A stretch of DNA of 19,810 nucleotides from Cylindrotheca closterium (GCA_933822405.4 CAKOGP040000158.1:1-19810); one strand, 5' to 3'; positions 1-10,108 are shown, counted from the stretch's first letter. Numbers and translations are program-made. Notes: generated by a model not told the origin, from the letters alone.

Positions 1-1047
1 CTTTCAGGGAACTTTTGCGAAACAATATTCCCTCAAAAGACAAACTATACAAATAATAGAGAATTGCACTATAGTAGATGACGCTATTCAAAGGACGGTC
101 ATTCTCAATATCGTATTGAATCAAAACGAAAAAGTCAGTGTAAACTACTTCATGCTTGTTCATAGTATAACGAAAACGAGTTCGAATAGTGTCAAAACGT
201 TTCAATCTCTCGTTGAATATCTCCTGCCGCCAAGTTCCAGCCCAAATCTTGAACTCGAGAACTCTGGGGCTGTCGGTTTCTTGAATAATAGATGTGTATA
301 AAAACTGAAATATATTGAAGGCAGGGATCGCCCATTGAAAGACATCAGAATTCCCACAGTCGACCCTGCGCGGTACGGATTTTTGTCATTTGCCGGGTGT
401 TCCTGATGATTTACCACTTTTTTGGGAGTGTTCAAGGGGCCAGGGTTATGATGAAAAGGGAGGCGGTTATCATCACGGATAAGTTGATCGAAAGAATAAA
501 TCATAATCATCAAATGATGATTGAATCGTCCATTCATAGTGACGCTGCAATAGGTGATAGTCACCTTCAATAAGACCCATCATCATTGGCCCATAGGTCT
601 ACTCCAATGACCTCACAGTGGAGTGCATGGTAAAGGCCCAATTTTCCTCAAATCTTGATCTGTGGTACGACTTGTTGTCCGGTCTCAATAATTCTTTGGA
701 GCCGATCTCTCAATCATCATGCGCGTTCCTAGTGGTGAGAGTAGTAAGACAAAAGTAGCTAAGGAGAGCAAATAACAAATATAGTATTCACGTACTGTGG
801 ATAGTTGGTGTTGTGGTATTTCTGATGATACTTCTGATAATGTGAATGAATGGTGTGCCGACGATTTGGCGCTTTGCATGTGAAGGCAACAACCTGTGAT
901 GCCAAAATGTATTTTTACCAACAATTTGTTCCTTATAAGGTCAGTTGGGATCTTTGTTCACAGCTAGGCGTGATAAGTCCTTTCATGGATTGCTTCAAGC
1001 TTTGAAAATGCAATAACGGTAGGAATGTCGATTGTAGCACAATTTGT
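1..1047. other. Intergenic, no supported gene
   Basis: Open frames here are short, unlike any family I know, and several lack an ATG (for example the one ending near 924 on the minus strand opens on TTG). A perfect 8-bp inverted repeat with a 2-nt spacer lies at 505-522 (AATCATCA/TGATGATT); it is AT-rich and of unknown meaning. The right end holds the 3' flank of the minus-strand gene that stops at 1048. An exon of a gene lying mostly outside the window cannot be excluded. Confidence 0.5.
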
Positions 1048-1707
1048 TCAATTCTTCTTCTTGTTGTCTCCCCAATATAATGGTTCCAATGTGTAGTCAA
1101 ATGGACCAGAGTGCCTCCATGGCATGTATCTCAATACATTCCACAAGAATCGCGGGGTGCTGGCTTTAGGTATGGGTAAATCAAATGGCTTTTCTGCTTC
1201 ATGTTCGCAAAATACAGATGGTCCATGAAACTGTTTGTGATGCTCGTCAAGGTGATCTTCGTAAAGGGCCACGAACCCAAGAAAATCAAAAGTATTCATC
1301 AACGGAACACTGCAACAGCCGGTATAGTACCGATGCATGCCTTGGCTGGGACCCTTACGAGCCAACTTGATATGCTCCAGCCCTTCATCAATAGTGACGT
1401 CGCTCTTGCAGACTTGGCACAGGTGAGCCTCTCCGTAGTCGTGGATCAATGGCTTCACCTTACCTCCCAATGCTGCAACCGCCTTAGTATATGCTCGACA
1501 GTCGGTGCAGCAACAGTGGATACGTGAGGAATCTTCATACTTGGCTCGAATGGTTCCTTTCACCTTGCCACAAGGACAGCAAAACTTGGTTTCAATGATT
1601 GGAGATCTTGATCGTTTGAAAGCCCGAAATGCGAGAAGCCCAATTGCGGCGGAAGCCATGACGAAAAGCATGCTTTGCGTACCGGTACTACTGCTATCGC
1701 TGGTCAT
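1048..1707 (-). CDS. DUF6151/GFA-like cysteine-rich protein, membrane-anchored
   Basis: A 219-residue, single-exon protein. Residues about 11-29 form a hydrophobic segment (LFVMASAAIGLLAF) followed by basic residues (FKRSRS), so it is probably a single-pass anchored protein. The rest has the zinc-ligand pattern of the glutathione-dependent formaldehyde-activating (GFA)/CENP-V-like fold as found in DUF6151: CCPCG at 43-47, CCCTDC at 65-70, a CxxC at 97-100 and RYYTGCC at 126-132. C-terminal text such as FLWNVLRYMPW fits the same family. Substrate and reaction are not established, so no enzymatic role is claimed. The frame is open upstream to 1836, but a minus-strand TATA-like element at 1791-1798 would lie inside that extension, and the Met at 1707 directly precedes the anchor, so I start there. 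It is divergent from the importin gene. The GTACCGGTAC palindrome at 1679-1688 falls within codons near the start. Confidence 0.8.
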   Translation of the reverse strand: MTSDSSSTGTQSMLFVMASAAIGLLAFRAFKRSRSPIIETKFCCPCGKVKGTIRAKYEDSSRIHCCCTDCRAYTKAVAALGGKVKPLIHDYGEAHLCQVCKSDVTIDEGLEHIKLARKGPSQGMHRYYTGCCSVPLMNTFDFLGFVALYEDHLDEHHKQFHGPSVFCEHEAEKPFDLPIPKASTPRFLWNVLRYMPWRHSGPFDYTLEPLYWGDNKKKN

Positions 1708-1790
1708 GACGACGAAAGAGAAATGAGAGGGTTTGTTGTGGCTTCTTTCATTGCAAATATACGACCGTGAGAGAACGCGTTTCTGAAATG

Positions 1791-1798
1791 AATATATA
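1791..1798 (-). promoter_or_regulatory. TATA-like element of the DUF6151 gene
   Basis: The minus strand reads TATATATT here, about 85 nt upstream of the ATG at 1707. A start about 25-30 nt downstream would give a 5' UTR of roughly 55 nt and would exclude the upstream in-frame Met codons near 1836 and 1809. Placement is by inspection only. Confidence 0.4.
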
Positions 1799-1984
1799 TG
1801 GATTCGCATATGCGTGGGAATACCGCCGAATTCCAACTGTTTTGGTTATTATAGGCACGAGTCATTCAAGACCTGCCTTCGTGCAATGTCCAATTGTCCA
1901 ATGAACACGTACCTCGTACCTGGTACCAGCAGCTGGGTGCGTACGTACAATACCACAGCGTAATTAAACGGTGGTTCGGTTTTC

Positions 1985-1996
1985 GACGTCGACGTC
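1985..1996. promoter_or_regulatory. ACGTC palindrome (bZIP/CRE-like)
   Basis: GACGTCGACGTC is a perfect 12-bp palindrome carrying two GACGTC units. ACGT-core sites are typical bZIP targets. In diatoms TGACGT-type elements are known from CO2/cAMP-responsive promoters, but function at this site is inferred only. Confidence 0.35.
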
Positions 1997-2034
1997 CACA
2001 AAGTCCACTAGCTCCCAATCAAATTCGTCAAAAA

Positions 2035-2046
2035 GTTGACGTCAAC
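2035..2046. promoter_or_regulatory. CRE-type palindrome
   Basis: GTTGACGTCAAC is a perfect 12-bp palindrome containing the full TGACGTCA cAMP-response-element core at 2037-2044. It lies about 330 bp from each of the two divergent start codons. A further TGACGT half-site occurs at 2092-2097. A bZIP factor is the natural candidate binder; this is inference from motif identity. Confidence 0.4.
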
Positions 2047-2362
2047 GGAAGACGGAAGCTCCTTCGGCCATCAGAGGTGGTGTCAAGCTGGTGACGTTCC
2101 AGCAACGAGACGAGCTTCCATCATCATCCTTTTTCGAGCAAGTTGAATTGAATCACTGAGGAAAGCCATTACGGAATCCATACACAGGATATCTCTGAAG
2201 CCTTCTCAGATTCGAAGAAACTCGTTGATGTTGCAGTGAATTGATTTTGGGTTTTGAAATTCAATCGACCAAAACGTTAAGACAATCATAAAAGATCCAT
2301 CGATCCATCACCGATCGTCCATTACCCATTTATTTGAAAATCTACTCTAGTCGTGAAGATTG

Positions 2363-5300
2363 ATGGGACCTGCATTAGACGTTCTGAATCGATCCTTGCA
2401 TGGTGATGCGGGAGCGCGCTCCTTTCTGGATCAGACATCATCAATCTACGTCTTGGATGCTACTGATGTCTCAAGTCCAAAGACATATGGCTGCTGGAAT
2501 TTCATAAACGAAGCCATCAACGAAGTGGAGCGAGCAGAAGCTTCAGCACAAACCGTAACACTGTCGGCCCATGTACAATTACTGATACAAATGGCCTTAA
2601 GGGTAGCTCGAAGATCGAGTGATGTCGATAGGTACCTGATGACAATGTGCATTGAGAACGCTTCGAGGTATCATGGATCGCCCAATGAATCCAAGCGGTT
2701 GATCGAAATCAATGGTGAGATTAGGGACATTGTCATGGGAAGAATTGCAGCTCTCGCTTTGGATCCAAATTCTCAGAATCCGGGAAATACCTCAACCTTT
2801 GCGGATGGTACTGTTCTAGACATGCTCTGTGGTGTCTTGGCTGCGAACGCTGTATCGAATGGACCAGCGGCTGTTCATCATCTAATATCAGAATGGATAC
2901 TACCTTCAGCCATTACCTTTCCGCCATATTGCCTAGCATGTGTCATTTTACATCTAGCATTGGAAGCTTCTCGCAAGACGGCGCCCGCTGGTATTCAAGA
3001 CATGCTGCAACAAGTATCCAGTGCTGTGATTTCGCGAGTGCTGGCTCCAGTCCTGGCCGATTCTATCAAGGAAACGAATGCAAACTCGCAAACGAATGGA
3101 GAAGGAGAAGGATCAACTCATGAACGAAACTGTCGAATTGCTGCACTATGCCTACAAGCTATGGATGTTTGGTGCAAGGTGACGGATTTGAGTTTAGCCC
3201 AAATAAGGCATGTTTGCAGCAAAGTTCAGGTAAGAAAGAAATCGTACACCTTTGTGGATCCCAAGCCTAATATACACTCATTCGCTTATTCACTTCTATA
3301 TTATTATTTCGAATTCTTAAAAGATCAACATTGTTGATGTTCTCAGTGATGCCATGTACTCGGATTCCAAATTGGTGATTGATGCGCTAGCAGAACTAAT
3401 TGAGGGCGTTGTCAACAAGCATCAAGACTTGACAGTATCTAACGAACACATGTCCCAAGTTCGATACATTATGCAAGTTGACGAAGCTTCTTTTCGCTCA
3501 CATATCACTAAAGAACAGCTAATCACGATCGAATCCAAGGAGATGCTCTCGATTCTGGAAGAATTGAACTCTGCAATTGGACTGCAACGATTCCGATTCA
3601 TAGACCGACAGAACAGCGGTGATGAAAGTGTCTGTCGCAATCTAGCCCGAATTGGGAGTTCCATTGCCTCGGCATGCATCAAAGGGTCTCCAGGGAATTC
3701 CAGTGCAGCTGGTAGTCTTTCAATGGGACGAGGACTGCATACTTTGCTGATTCAAGCCGCCTCCCACCCATCCGTCAACGTTTGTGGACTTGCGATTGAT
3801 GTTCTACAACAGTTTTTACCCACAGAAAGTGGCCTCGATATCCAGCTTCTCCCGATTCTTCAACGGAGAGCAATCACTCCATATCATGTAACGAATGGTG
3901 TGTTATCGTTGGAGGCATCAGACATTTGCAGTGTGGATTACATTGAGTTTGAAAACTTTCGATCCACTGTACTTACAGAGGCATTGGCTGCGTGCTTGAA
4001 ACATGACGGAAAACAATTCTTAGCTTCCTGCACCAATGCAGTGGATGAATTCTGTGCCGCTTCTCCGTCAGTACACGCCTCCTTTCATTTGGAGGCGGCG
4101 CTCTTCTGCATTGCCACTGTACATGGCGAAGTAGCTGCATCAAATCTTGCAACTCCAATCGTCGCAGCATCGATTCAAACGTGCATTCATGCCCTCGCCA
4201 GAAAGCCGAGAACCCTCATGGCAAATTCGCTAACCCTGGTCCAAGCAAACAATCTCATTTACAATGTAAGTTTATCCGAATTGGAGATCCACATCTGCTC
4301 TCTATACCATGCCGAGTACTTGCCCTTACCTCTTTCATTTTTCTTCATTTAGTATGCCCCGCTTCTTGTGACCTTGCAGGCAACCGAAGCGCTATCTGCA
4401 GCAACTGATTTTGCCTTGTCCACCTTCAATCTATGCGGCACATCATTCCCAGACGAGGAGTCTTCGGTGTCAATGAGACAAGAAGGGGACGTCTCGCCAT
4501 ATTCGAAAGCTTGCTTTTCGCTCAAGAAGATATTGACACTGGTTCCCCACAATTTTGTTGCAGGTCAAGCAGTCGCGGCGTTTGGTGGTAAGTCTCAGAA
4601 TGTCAGACTTGAATTAGGTCATTGCAATCCTTTTGGCGATTTCTAACCTTATCTTCTAGCGGCCTGGGAACTGTCCTACTCGGCTGCCAATCGAATGGAG
4701 ATTCTTACTGTGGATGCTCGAAAGGCGATGGCAGAGGGCATTTGCTATGTTATTGCATGTCTACCTGAAAATCAACGAGGGAACTCGCTACTAGCATTAG
4801 CAATGCCGTCGATTGACTGTCTTGAGACCATGCTGCAGCATGCCAAGTCGGCTGCCAACAGCAGTTTGGAGCAACAGGAAAGAATACTCCAACGAATAGC
4901 AGACGAGATGATTATCGTCACAACCGTCAAGTCATCCTTTTCACAGGCATTGGCGAACGTGGAGCAACCGTCGACAGCATCGATACGTGCTATCGAGCTT
5001 CCAATCATACAACGATTGTGGCCATCCGTTTCGCAAGCTGCACGACAGTACAACTCAAATGAGGTGAGATTGATCATGGTTTGGAAGCTTTCACATTTTG
5101 CATCTTTCCTTTATACATCTTCTCACATTTCGAAATAGTCTGTATCCGAAGCATTGGGAGTTTTCTTCGCCTCTTGTGTCCCCCGAGTTCTCAATACGTC
5201 TACTTCCTTCGAAATTTTCCAACAGCTGTGCACAGAAGCATCAGCAATTGTCCAAAGTGGAACATCAAAGAATCACAATCTGGAGTGTGTCTTAAAGCTT

Positions 5301-6200
5301 GTAGAGTCCTTTGCGAATGCGCATGGTACGGTGATGGATAGGATTGCTGCATCTTTGTCCCAAGGTCCACACCAGCAGCATCAAGGTGCAAATGGGGAAC
5401 AAGGAGTCGAACGTGAACAAGAGGTCTACCGGTGTATCGAATCGTTAATATTGTCTAGTATCGATGCCCTGAAACCAATGTTGGGAGAGACTTGGACCTG
5501 TGAAAGACAAGGAAATGGCCAAGCGGCATTTGAGTCCAAGCCAGTGGCAAAGAATTCAAGCCAAGAGAAGGCAACAACCAAAGCCCTTCCATCAGTTTTC
5601 TCATTGCTGAAATCGCTGTCCAGGAGCTGCCCAATTTTTCTTCTTCATTTGCCTTCTTGCCAAGGTGAGGATCCACGGGAAGACCCTCTCTTTGCTCGAG
5701 CTATTAATGCTGCAGTGGCATCCGTTCTGGACTCGGAGGATTTGCTATCGCTGGGCTCCCTAGAGATCCTTGCTAGGCTTATACAGCTTGCGGAGTCTGA
5801 AATCGAAGCTATTCGCAACGTCGCTGGAGACATTCTGTCTCGAGTCCGTTTTGATGTAACCATGTCACTAGTCATTGGATGTTGCGGGAAGTTGAATGCG
5901 AGCACCTTGGACCATGCTTCCGAACTTTTGAAACGGTTGCTGATGCTGAATGCTACACCAACCGAGGAACTTCGTTCAGTGCTTGTGAGAGCCTTATCCA
6001 ATGAATGTGTCCATTTGGGTGTCCGAGGAAAGGAAGTGGTACTTGAGTCGCTCATGCAATCCTGTCAGAATATTGTCTCCCTAGAAGATTTTTCGAGATT
6101 GGCTCATGAACTTTGGTCCCTCCACCAAATAGACACGCCGGAAGCCCTACCCAACAGTGACAAGGTGGCCCGATTTTGCAGATCGTATTCTCCTTCATGA
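2363..6200 (+). CDS. Importin-beta family protein, transportin-3/importin-13 type (5 exons)
   Basis: Proposed exons: 2363-3229, 3324-4265, 4353-4587, 4660-5063, 5139-6200, giving 1169 residues. Introns are 94, 87, 72 and 75 bp with GTAAG, GTAAGT, GTAAGT and GTGAGA donors. Acceptors are TAG except the first (AAG at 3321-3323). An intron-3 branch-site candidate CTAAC lies at 4643-4647. The ATG at 2363 follows an in-frame TGA at 2354. The protein is an all-helical repeat protein without signal peptide. Three stretches resemble the TNPO3/Mtr10/IPO13 group: a CLQAMDVWCK helix at the end of exon 1, VDVLSDAMYSD at the start of exon 2, and in exon 4 a segment with EGICYVIACLP like the family's 'EG...VLARLP' HEAT repeat. 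This group imports SR-type splicing factors and other cargo under Ran control. At 1169 residues it is longer than the usual 920-960, partly through a Q/G/E-rich loop (HQQHQGANGEQGVEREQE) in exon 5. Gene structure is firm; the exact subfamily is less so. Confidence 0.78.
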
Positions 6201-6506
6201 CACACTTGCGTTCTCTTGCCGCCACCTAGTCATGTAATTTCTAGCTAGCTCTTTTTTTCTTTGACGTACAGTAAGTATTAAACCTGTTGTTTCGTATCGG
6301 TATACATTACGACAGTACCTGTAGCTTGAGTGTTTTCTCATGAAAATATTGAATCAAAGGAGTCAAGTCTACACGTTGAAACAATATCTTTCGGATCAAA
6401 ACCCATGACATCACTCCAAATGAGGAGAAGAAGAAGAAGACAATTACACGGCGGCATATTGATAACATAGCCTTCGCACGGTATACTGAATCCTACTGTA
6501 GCATCA
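6201..6506. other. Intergenic: importin 3' flank and CIA30 promoter
   Basis: No coding signal of note. It contains the importin 3' UTR, pyrimidine- and purine-rich patches (TTTTTTTCTTTG near 6251 and AGGAGAAGAAGAAGAAGA near 6422) and the upstream region of the CIA30 gene. Confidence 0.5.
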
Positions 6507-6514
6507 TATATAAA
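6507..6514 (+). promoter_or_regulatory. TATA box of the CIA30 gene
   Basis: TATATAAA fits the consensus well. Transcription starting 25-30 nt downstream would begin near 6535-6545, just after the ATG at 6521. This argues that translation starts at a later Met, most likely 6581, where the signal peptide begins. Confidence 0.5.
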
Positions 6515-6580
6515 ACTGCAATGCCCAAACGTCAACGATATTCTCCAATGGTTTCCAATGGCTCGTATTATTCCAATAAC

Positions 6581-7570
6581 ATGAAGCTATTTTCCTTCTT
6601 ATTTCTATTGATGGCATCAACGTTGCGTCAAATTCAAGCCTTTTCGGTGAAGCAAAATGTCAATAGGTTTGCCCCTTTCATGCGTATCGGTACCGACAAG
6701 AGTCAGCGTAACTGTCCTCGCCACTATGTATACACTCCAGAACAACAAGAAGACTTTGAAAAGGAAAAGGAAGAGGAGGACAATAATAGTAATAAGGTTT
6801 CAGGCGAAGTTTTGGGTTCTCTCTTGAAAAAGCTGGACAAATCGAAGACCAAGGAAGAACCAAACAAGAAGGAAAACAAAGCCATGGCATTCTTGCGGAA
6901 AAAGGGAAAGGTTGGAGGCAACCAGGACTTTACGAATGCCATTGGCTCGGACGAAGGTTCTGGAATGTCCGGCCCCACATCCGACGGTGCAAATGCCGCC
7001 ACATCGCCTCTTTCCAAAGCCAAAAGTTCCTATCAAGATTTGGTCGACTCTGGTGTTATTGATGATCTCTCGGAATCTTTTCCCTTGACTAGTTCTGGTA
7101 GTGAATGGAGGGGAACTTCTGATCGTATCAAAGGCGGCACTTCGGAGGGTGCCATCCGCAGAGAGACTGTCAGTGACAAGGTATGCAATGTGTTGGTTGG
7201 TCAAGTCTCCAATGAGCCCGAAGCTTTTTTGCAAATGATTACCGACCTTTCTGGTAAAAGTCGTGACAGCGGAGTGGATGCCTCTGGCTATGATGGGATT
7301 GAATTGGACATTTTGTCACAAGAAGGATTCCAATTCAATGTCCACTTGCGATCGGCCAAATTCCCCAAAAATTCGTATTGTCACACTGCCACCTTGGATT
7401 GTCTATTTGGTTGGTCCACCATTCGGATTCCTTTCACCTCCTTTGTCGATCCCGACGATGGAACTTCCGTAGACACTGGTAGTCTCTCGAGAATAGGCAT
7501 TGTGGCTTTGGAACCAGAGTCCTTGGTGAATTTGGCAGTAAGTGGCGTTCGATTTTACAGCGTCATTTAA
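6581..7570 (+). CDS. Plastid-targeted CIA30-domain protein
   Basis: A 329-residue single-exon protein counted from the Met at 6581; an in-frame ATG at 6521 would add 20 residues but lies only 7 nt after the TATA box. Residues 1-20 (MKLFSFLFLLMASTLRQIQA) form a signal peptide ending at IQA|FSV. Phe at +1 followed by a basic, Ser-containing stretch is the bipartite plastid signal of diatoms. Residues about 55-170 are charged and low-complexity. Residues about 173-326 match the CIA30 domain (complex I intermediate-associated protein 30, a galactose-binding-like beta-sandwich): SDRIKGGTSEG, SGYDGIELDI, WSTIRIPFTSF, LSRIGI and a closing VSGVRFYS. CIA30 proteins assist mitochondrial complex I assembly; plant plastid relatives such as HCF173 act in psbA translation. 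Which applies here is unknown. It is convergent with the TPR gene. Confidence 0.85.
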   Translation: MKLFSFLFLLMASTLRQIQAFSVKQNVNRFAPFMRIGTDKSQRNCPRHYVYTPEQQEDFEKEKEEEDNNSNKVSGEVLGSLLKKLDKSKTKEEPNKKENKAMAFLRKKGKVGGNQDFTNAIGSDEGSGMSGPTSDGANAATSPLSKAKSSYQDLVDSGVIDDLSESFPLTSSGSEWRGTSDRIKGGTSEGAIRRETVSDKVCNVLVGQVSNEPEAFLQMITDLSGKSRDSGVDASGYDGIELDILSQEGFQFNVHLRSAKFPKNSYCHTATLDCLFGWSTIRIPFTSFVDPDDGTSVDTGSLSRIGIVALEPESLVNLAVSGVRFYSVI

Positions 7571-8009
7571 GTTAATAAGTGATGAAGTTATGAGATTGGC
7601 GGATAACGAGTTTGTGAAACTATTTTATAATCAAAATGATACTGTTCCTGTGGGATACCGTAGGATACACTCAAACGTCAACTAGGTTTGTCCAAATTTG
7701 AACCACATGACCAAACAGTAATTATATGCATTGAAGTAGTGTAGGACTATTTGGGTATAATATATGAATTATTTATTAGTATACATACAGTGATGTTCTA
7801 GTGTCTAAATGGGTACTGCTTGTATTCGTATTCGTATTCGTGTTCGTGTTCGTGTTCGTATTCGAATTGCATATGCAGTACCCTACCCTACCGTAGTGTT
7901 CGTGTTGAGTGAGTCTAATATACTCTCTGTCGTGTTGTCGTCAGTCAAGAGTACAAGTCAGTCTATCATGCTTCATGAATCATCGAGCGTAGTCGTCACA
8001 TCAGATGTT
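7571..8009. other. Intergenic between convergent genes
   Basis: Holds the 3' flanks of the CIA30 and TPR genes. It is AT-rich near 7620-7800, with a TTCGTR hexamer microsatellite at 7825-7866. The only plus-strand frame (from 7809) is made largely by that repeat (Arg-Ile/Arg-Val runs) and is not a credible gene. Confidence 0.6.
7825..7866. repeat. TTCGTR hexamer microsatellite
   Basis: Seven consecutive hexamers: TTCGTA twice, TTCGTG three times, TTCGTA, then TTCGAA. The A/G variation is blockwise, as expected from slippage. It lies between the convergent 3' ends and is useful as a length-polymorphic marker. Confidence 0.85.
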
Positions 8010-9320
8010 TTAATGTTGTTGTGGCTGAGGAGACTGCTGGGTAGAAGTGCAATGTCCGTGGTGTCCATGATAGAACGATGATCCAACACCACCACCACCA
8101 CCCATGGTGGCCATACTACCCATTCCGTGATTGGCAAAGGTGATTGGAATCTTTCCATTCAATTCTTGAATGTCTCGTTGCAGTTCGTAAATCTCGCGTT
8201 GTTGGTCCGTGGAGGCTGATGATGAAGAGTCAAACTTCAAGAGGACATTCAAGGCATCTTGATACGCATCTCTTGAATCAATCCATTGTTGGGCTTGGTA
8301 GTAAATGTGACCAATGGCTGTACAGATCCTTGCCAACAGCATGGGGTCGGTATTGGTATTTCCATTTGTAGGCGAAGACGCCACCAAGGATTGGACGAGC
8401 AAACTCTTGGCCGTTCCAAAGACTTGCAGTGCGGTAGTCAAGTCTCCCTGTTGTTGGTGAACATTGGCAATGTTGTGGAGTGTCGACACCACTTGAGGAT
8501 GTCCCTGATCTAATAAAGTCTTGCGAATCTGATAGGCTTCTCCCAAGGCTTGAATCGCATTGTGATATTGCCCCAATTTGCCTAGAGCAATCCCCCGATT
8601 GTTCCAAGTGTTGGCCACTTCGAGTTGATCCTTACGGCACGAAGCATCACTAATCTGCAAACGAATCTCGAGTGCATTGTCCCAGCAAGCCAAGGCAGCT
8701 TCCCATCGTCCTTGCTTTGCTTTAGTGAGTCCCTTGGCATTCCAGCCATTCCCAAGCGCCATGGATCGCTTTTTGAAGATTCCAGGTGGAGCCGTTGGCT
8801 TGGATTTTACCTTATTGTTTGGCAACAGACTGTTGCTGCTTTTGCTAGAAGTCAATTGAGACAATTGAATCGTCGTCTCTAGTTTCTGGCCCATTGCAGT
8901 AGCAGCAGCCGTATTGTGTTGATGAAAGAGTCTCGTGGGAAGAATTCCATGAGAGTCACCATTCATGTGAGTGTTATCAATGCATGACTTTCTGAAAGTG
9001 TTTGCTGTTGGAGTTCCAGGAATGGCAACCGCTGCAGCTTCCGCAGAGGATGAGAGGTGAGAAGAGACTGCAGGACTGGAGATTGATCGCAGCATTATTT
9101 GTTGCTGGTCTCTTTCTGAAGAGTTAAAGTCATCCGTTTCCATCATGGAAATCATCTGATGATGACTGCTGTACGAACCAAGCTGATGATGGCTCTGAAG
9201 ATGCTGACGCTGTGGCAGCTTGGACGGCGTCTTGAGCAATTCAGCAATCTGAAAAGCGTCTTGATTGACCATCAAATCGTCCAGCCAATCGAGGAGAAAG
9301 AAGGGTCTTGCTTCTTGCAT
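8010..9320 (-). CDS. TPR-repeat protein (kinesin-light-chain-like TPRs)
   Basis: A 436-residue single-exon protein, starting at the ATG at 9320 (the frame extends to 9359 only through a TTG). Residues 1-37 form a helical leader (RPFFLLDWLDDLMV). Residues about 38-185 are Ser/Gln/His-rich and probably disordered. Four TPR-like helical pairs follow: about 187-220 (GNGWNAKGLTKAKQGRWEAA), 236-269 (ANTWNNRGIALGKLGQYHNA), 278-311 (VSTLHNIANVHQQQGDLTTA) and 331-363 (ARICTAIGHIYYQAQQWIDS). The 42-residue spacing between the second and third copies is of the kinesin-light-chain type. The C-terminus is Gly- and His/Gln-rich (GGGGGVGSSFYHGHHGH). No catalytic domain or targeting signal is seen, so a soluble adaptor or scaffold is likely; partner unknown. 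The family assignment to TPR is firm, the role is not. Confidence 0.82.
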   Translation of the reverse strand: MQEARPFFLLDWLDDLMVNQDAFQIAELLKTPSKLPQRQHLQSHHQLGSYSSHHQMISMMETDDFNSSERDQQQIMLRSISSPAVSSHLSSSAEAAAVAIPGTPTANTFRKSCIDNTHMNGDSHGILPTRLFHQHNTAAATAMGQKLETTIQLSQLTSSKSSNSLLPNNKVKSKPTAPPGIFKKRSMALGNGWNAKGLTKAKQGRWEAALACWDNALEIRLQISDASCRKDQLEVANTWNNRGIALGKLGQYHNAIQALGEAYQIRKTLLDQGHPQVVSTLHNIANVHQQQGDLTTALQVFGTAKSLLVQSLVASSPTNGNTNTDPMLLARICTAIGHIYYQAQQWIDSRDAYQDALNVLLKFDSSSSASTDQQREIYELQRDIQELNGKIPITFANHGMGSMATMGGGGGVGSSFYHGHHGHCTSTQQSPQPQQH

Positions 9321-9663
9321 TTTAGGATATTTTAATAAATAGTTCCAATTCCTCTCCAAAAGTGATGCCGAGTGTCTTGCTTGTGCTTTCCTTTGCTTTT
9401 GCTTCTTGAATCGATCCTTGGAATGACAAGACGGCGTGCTGTTGGTGTGATTCTGTGCTATTGATGTGATGTGAATATATCCTTGCTACAAGCACAATAC
9501 AGTTCGCAATCAAATCCTTTCGTCTTTGGCTTCTATTATTTTTATTATTTTTGCATCGAGTCACTTTTTCACATTTCACAAAATCCAATACGAGGAGAGA
9601 CAACACTTCGCCCTTTTTACCAAGTCTTTTTTCACCTGAAAATCCGTGAGTCATAGCGATGCG

Positions 9664-9680
9664 TTAGAGAACTTCTCTAA
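9664..9680. repeat. 17-bp perfect inverted repeat
   Basis: TTAGAGAA, one C, then TTCTCTAA: perfect 8-bp arms about a single central base. It lies about 345 bp upstream of the TPR start codon. The symmetry fits a dimeric DNA-binding protein better than a hairpin, since the loop would be one base. No known motif is recognised. Confidence 0.4.
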
Positions 9681-10108
9681 TTGACGCGCTAAATTTTTAC
9701 TTTTTGGTTACCAACAGCTCGTGATCAGTCGGAGTGTACACAATTGTTTAATTCGCCATAAGTATCCTATTCGTTAAAAAATTATCATGCGGTAGCCACT
9801 CTCCAATCATATTTTTGCGAAACACTCTCGCCGACGATTGTTTCGAAATTCGCTGCGACTCCGATTTTAAGATTTAGGAGACGGAAGAAAGAATCAACCT
9901 GCGACAGAATACAGGCATACGTGGAAAAGTGTACCAAAGAGGAAGGAGGCGGGAGGAAAACACCATAGATGTTGGATGACGCGCACCAAAAGATATTCTC
10001 ACACGTGGAGAGTGATATGAACAACACTACAGGTAGATGAAAGTACCAGGTAGAGGGAGGACTAAAACGCCAGCTGGCAGACGAATAAATAAACCGTATG
10101 TACAGTGC

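Larger units (their letters stand above)
1708..2362. promoter_or_regulatory. Bidirectional promoter region
   Basis: Spacer between two divergent genes (minus-strand start at 1707, plus-strand start at 2363). It holds the TATA-like element at 1791-1798, a GGTACC-rich tract at 1906-1954 with the palindrome CTGGTACCAG (1920-1929), and two 12-bp perfect palindromes with ACGTC cores (1985-1996 and 2035-2046). CATAAAAG at 2287-2294 is a weak TATA candidate for the plus-strand gene. A short open frame at 1894-2094 has no ATG start and resembles no family I know. Confidence 0.5.

Noticed and set aside
1201..1726. Plus-strand frames of 61-108 codons over the DUF6151 gene
   Set aside because: They are antisense shadows of the cysteine-rich coding sequence and resemble no family.
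9322..9654. 110-codon minus-strand frame with ATG at 9654
   Set aside because: It overlaps the TPR gene start in another frame, is rich in Lys/Asn/Ser, and lies where that gene's 5' UTR and promoter should be.
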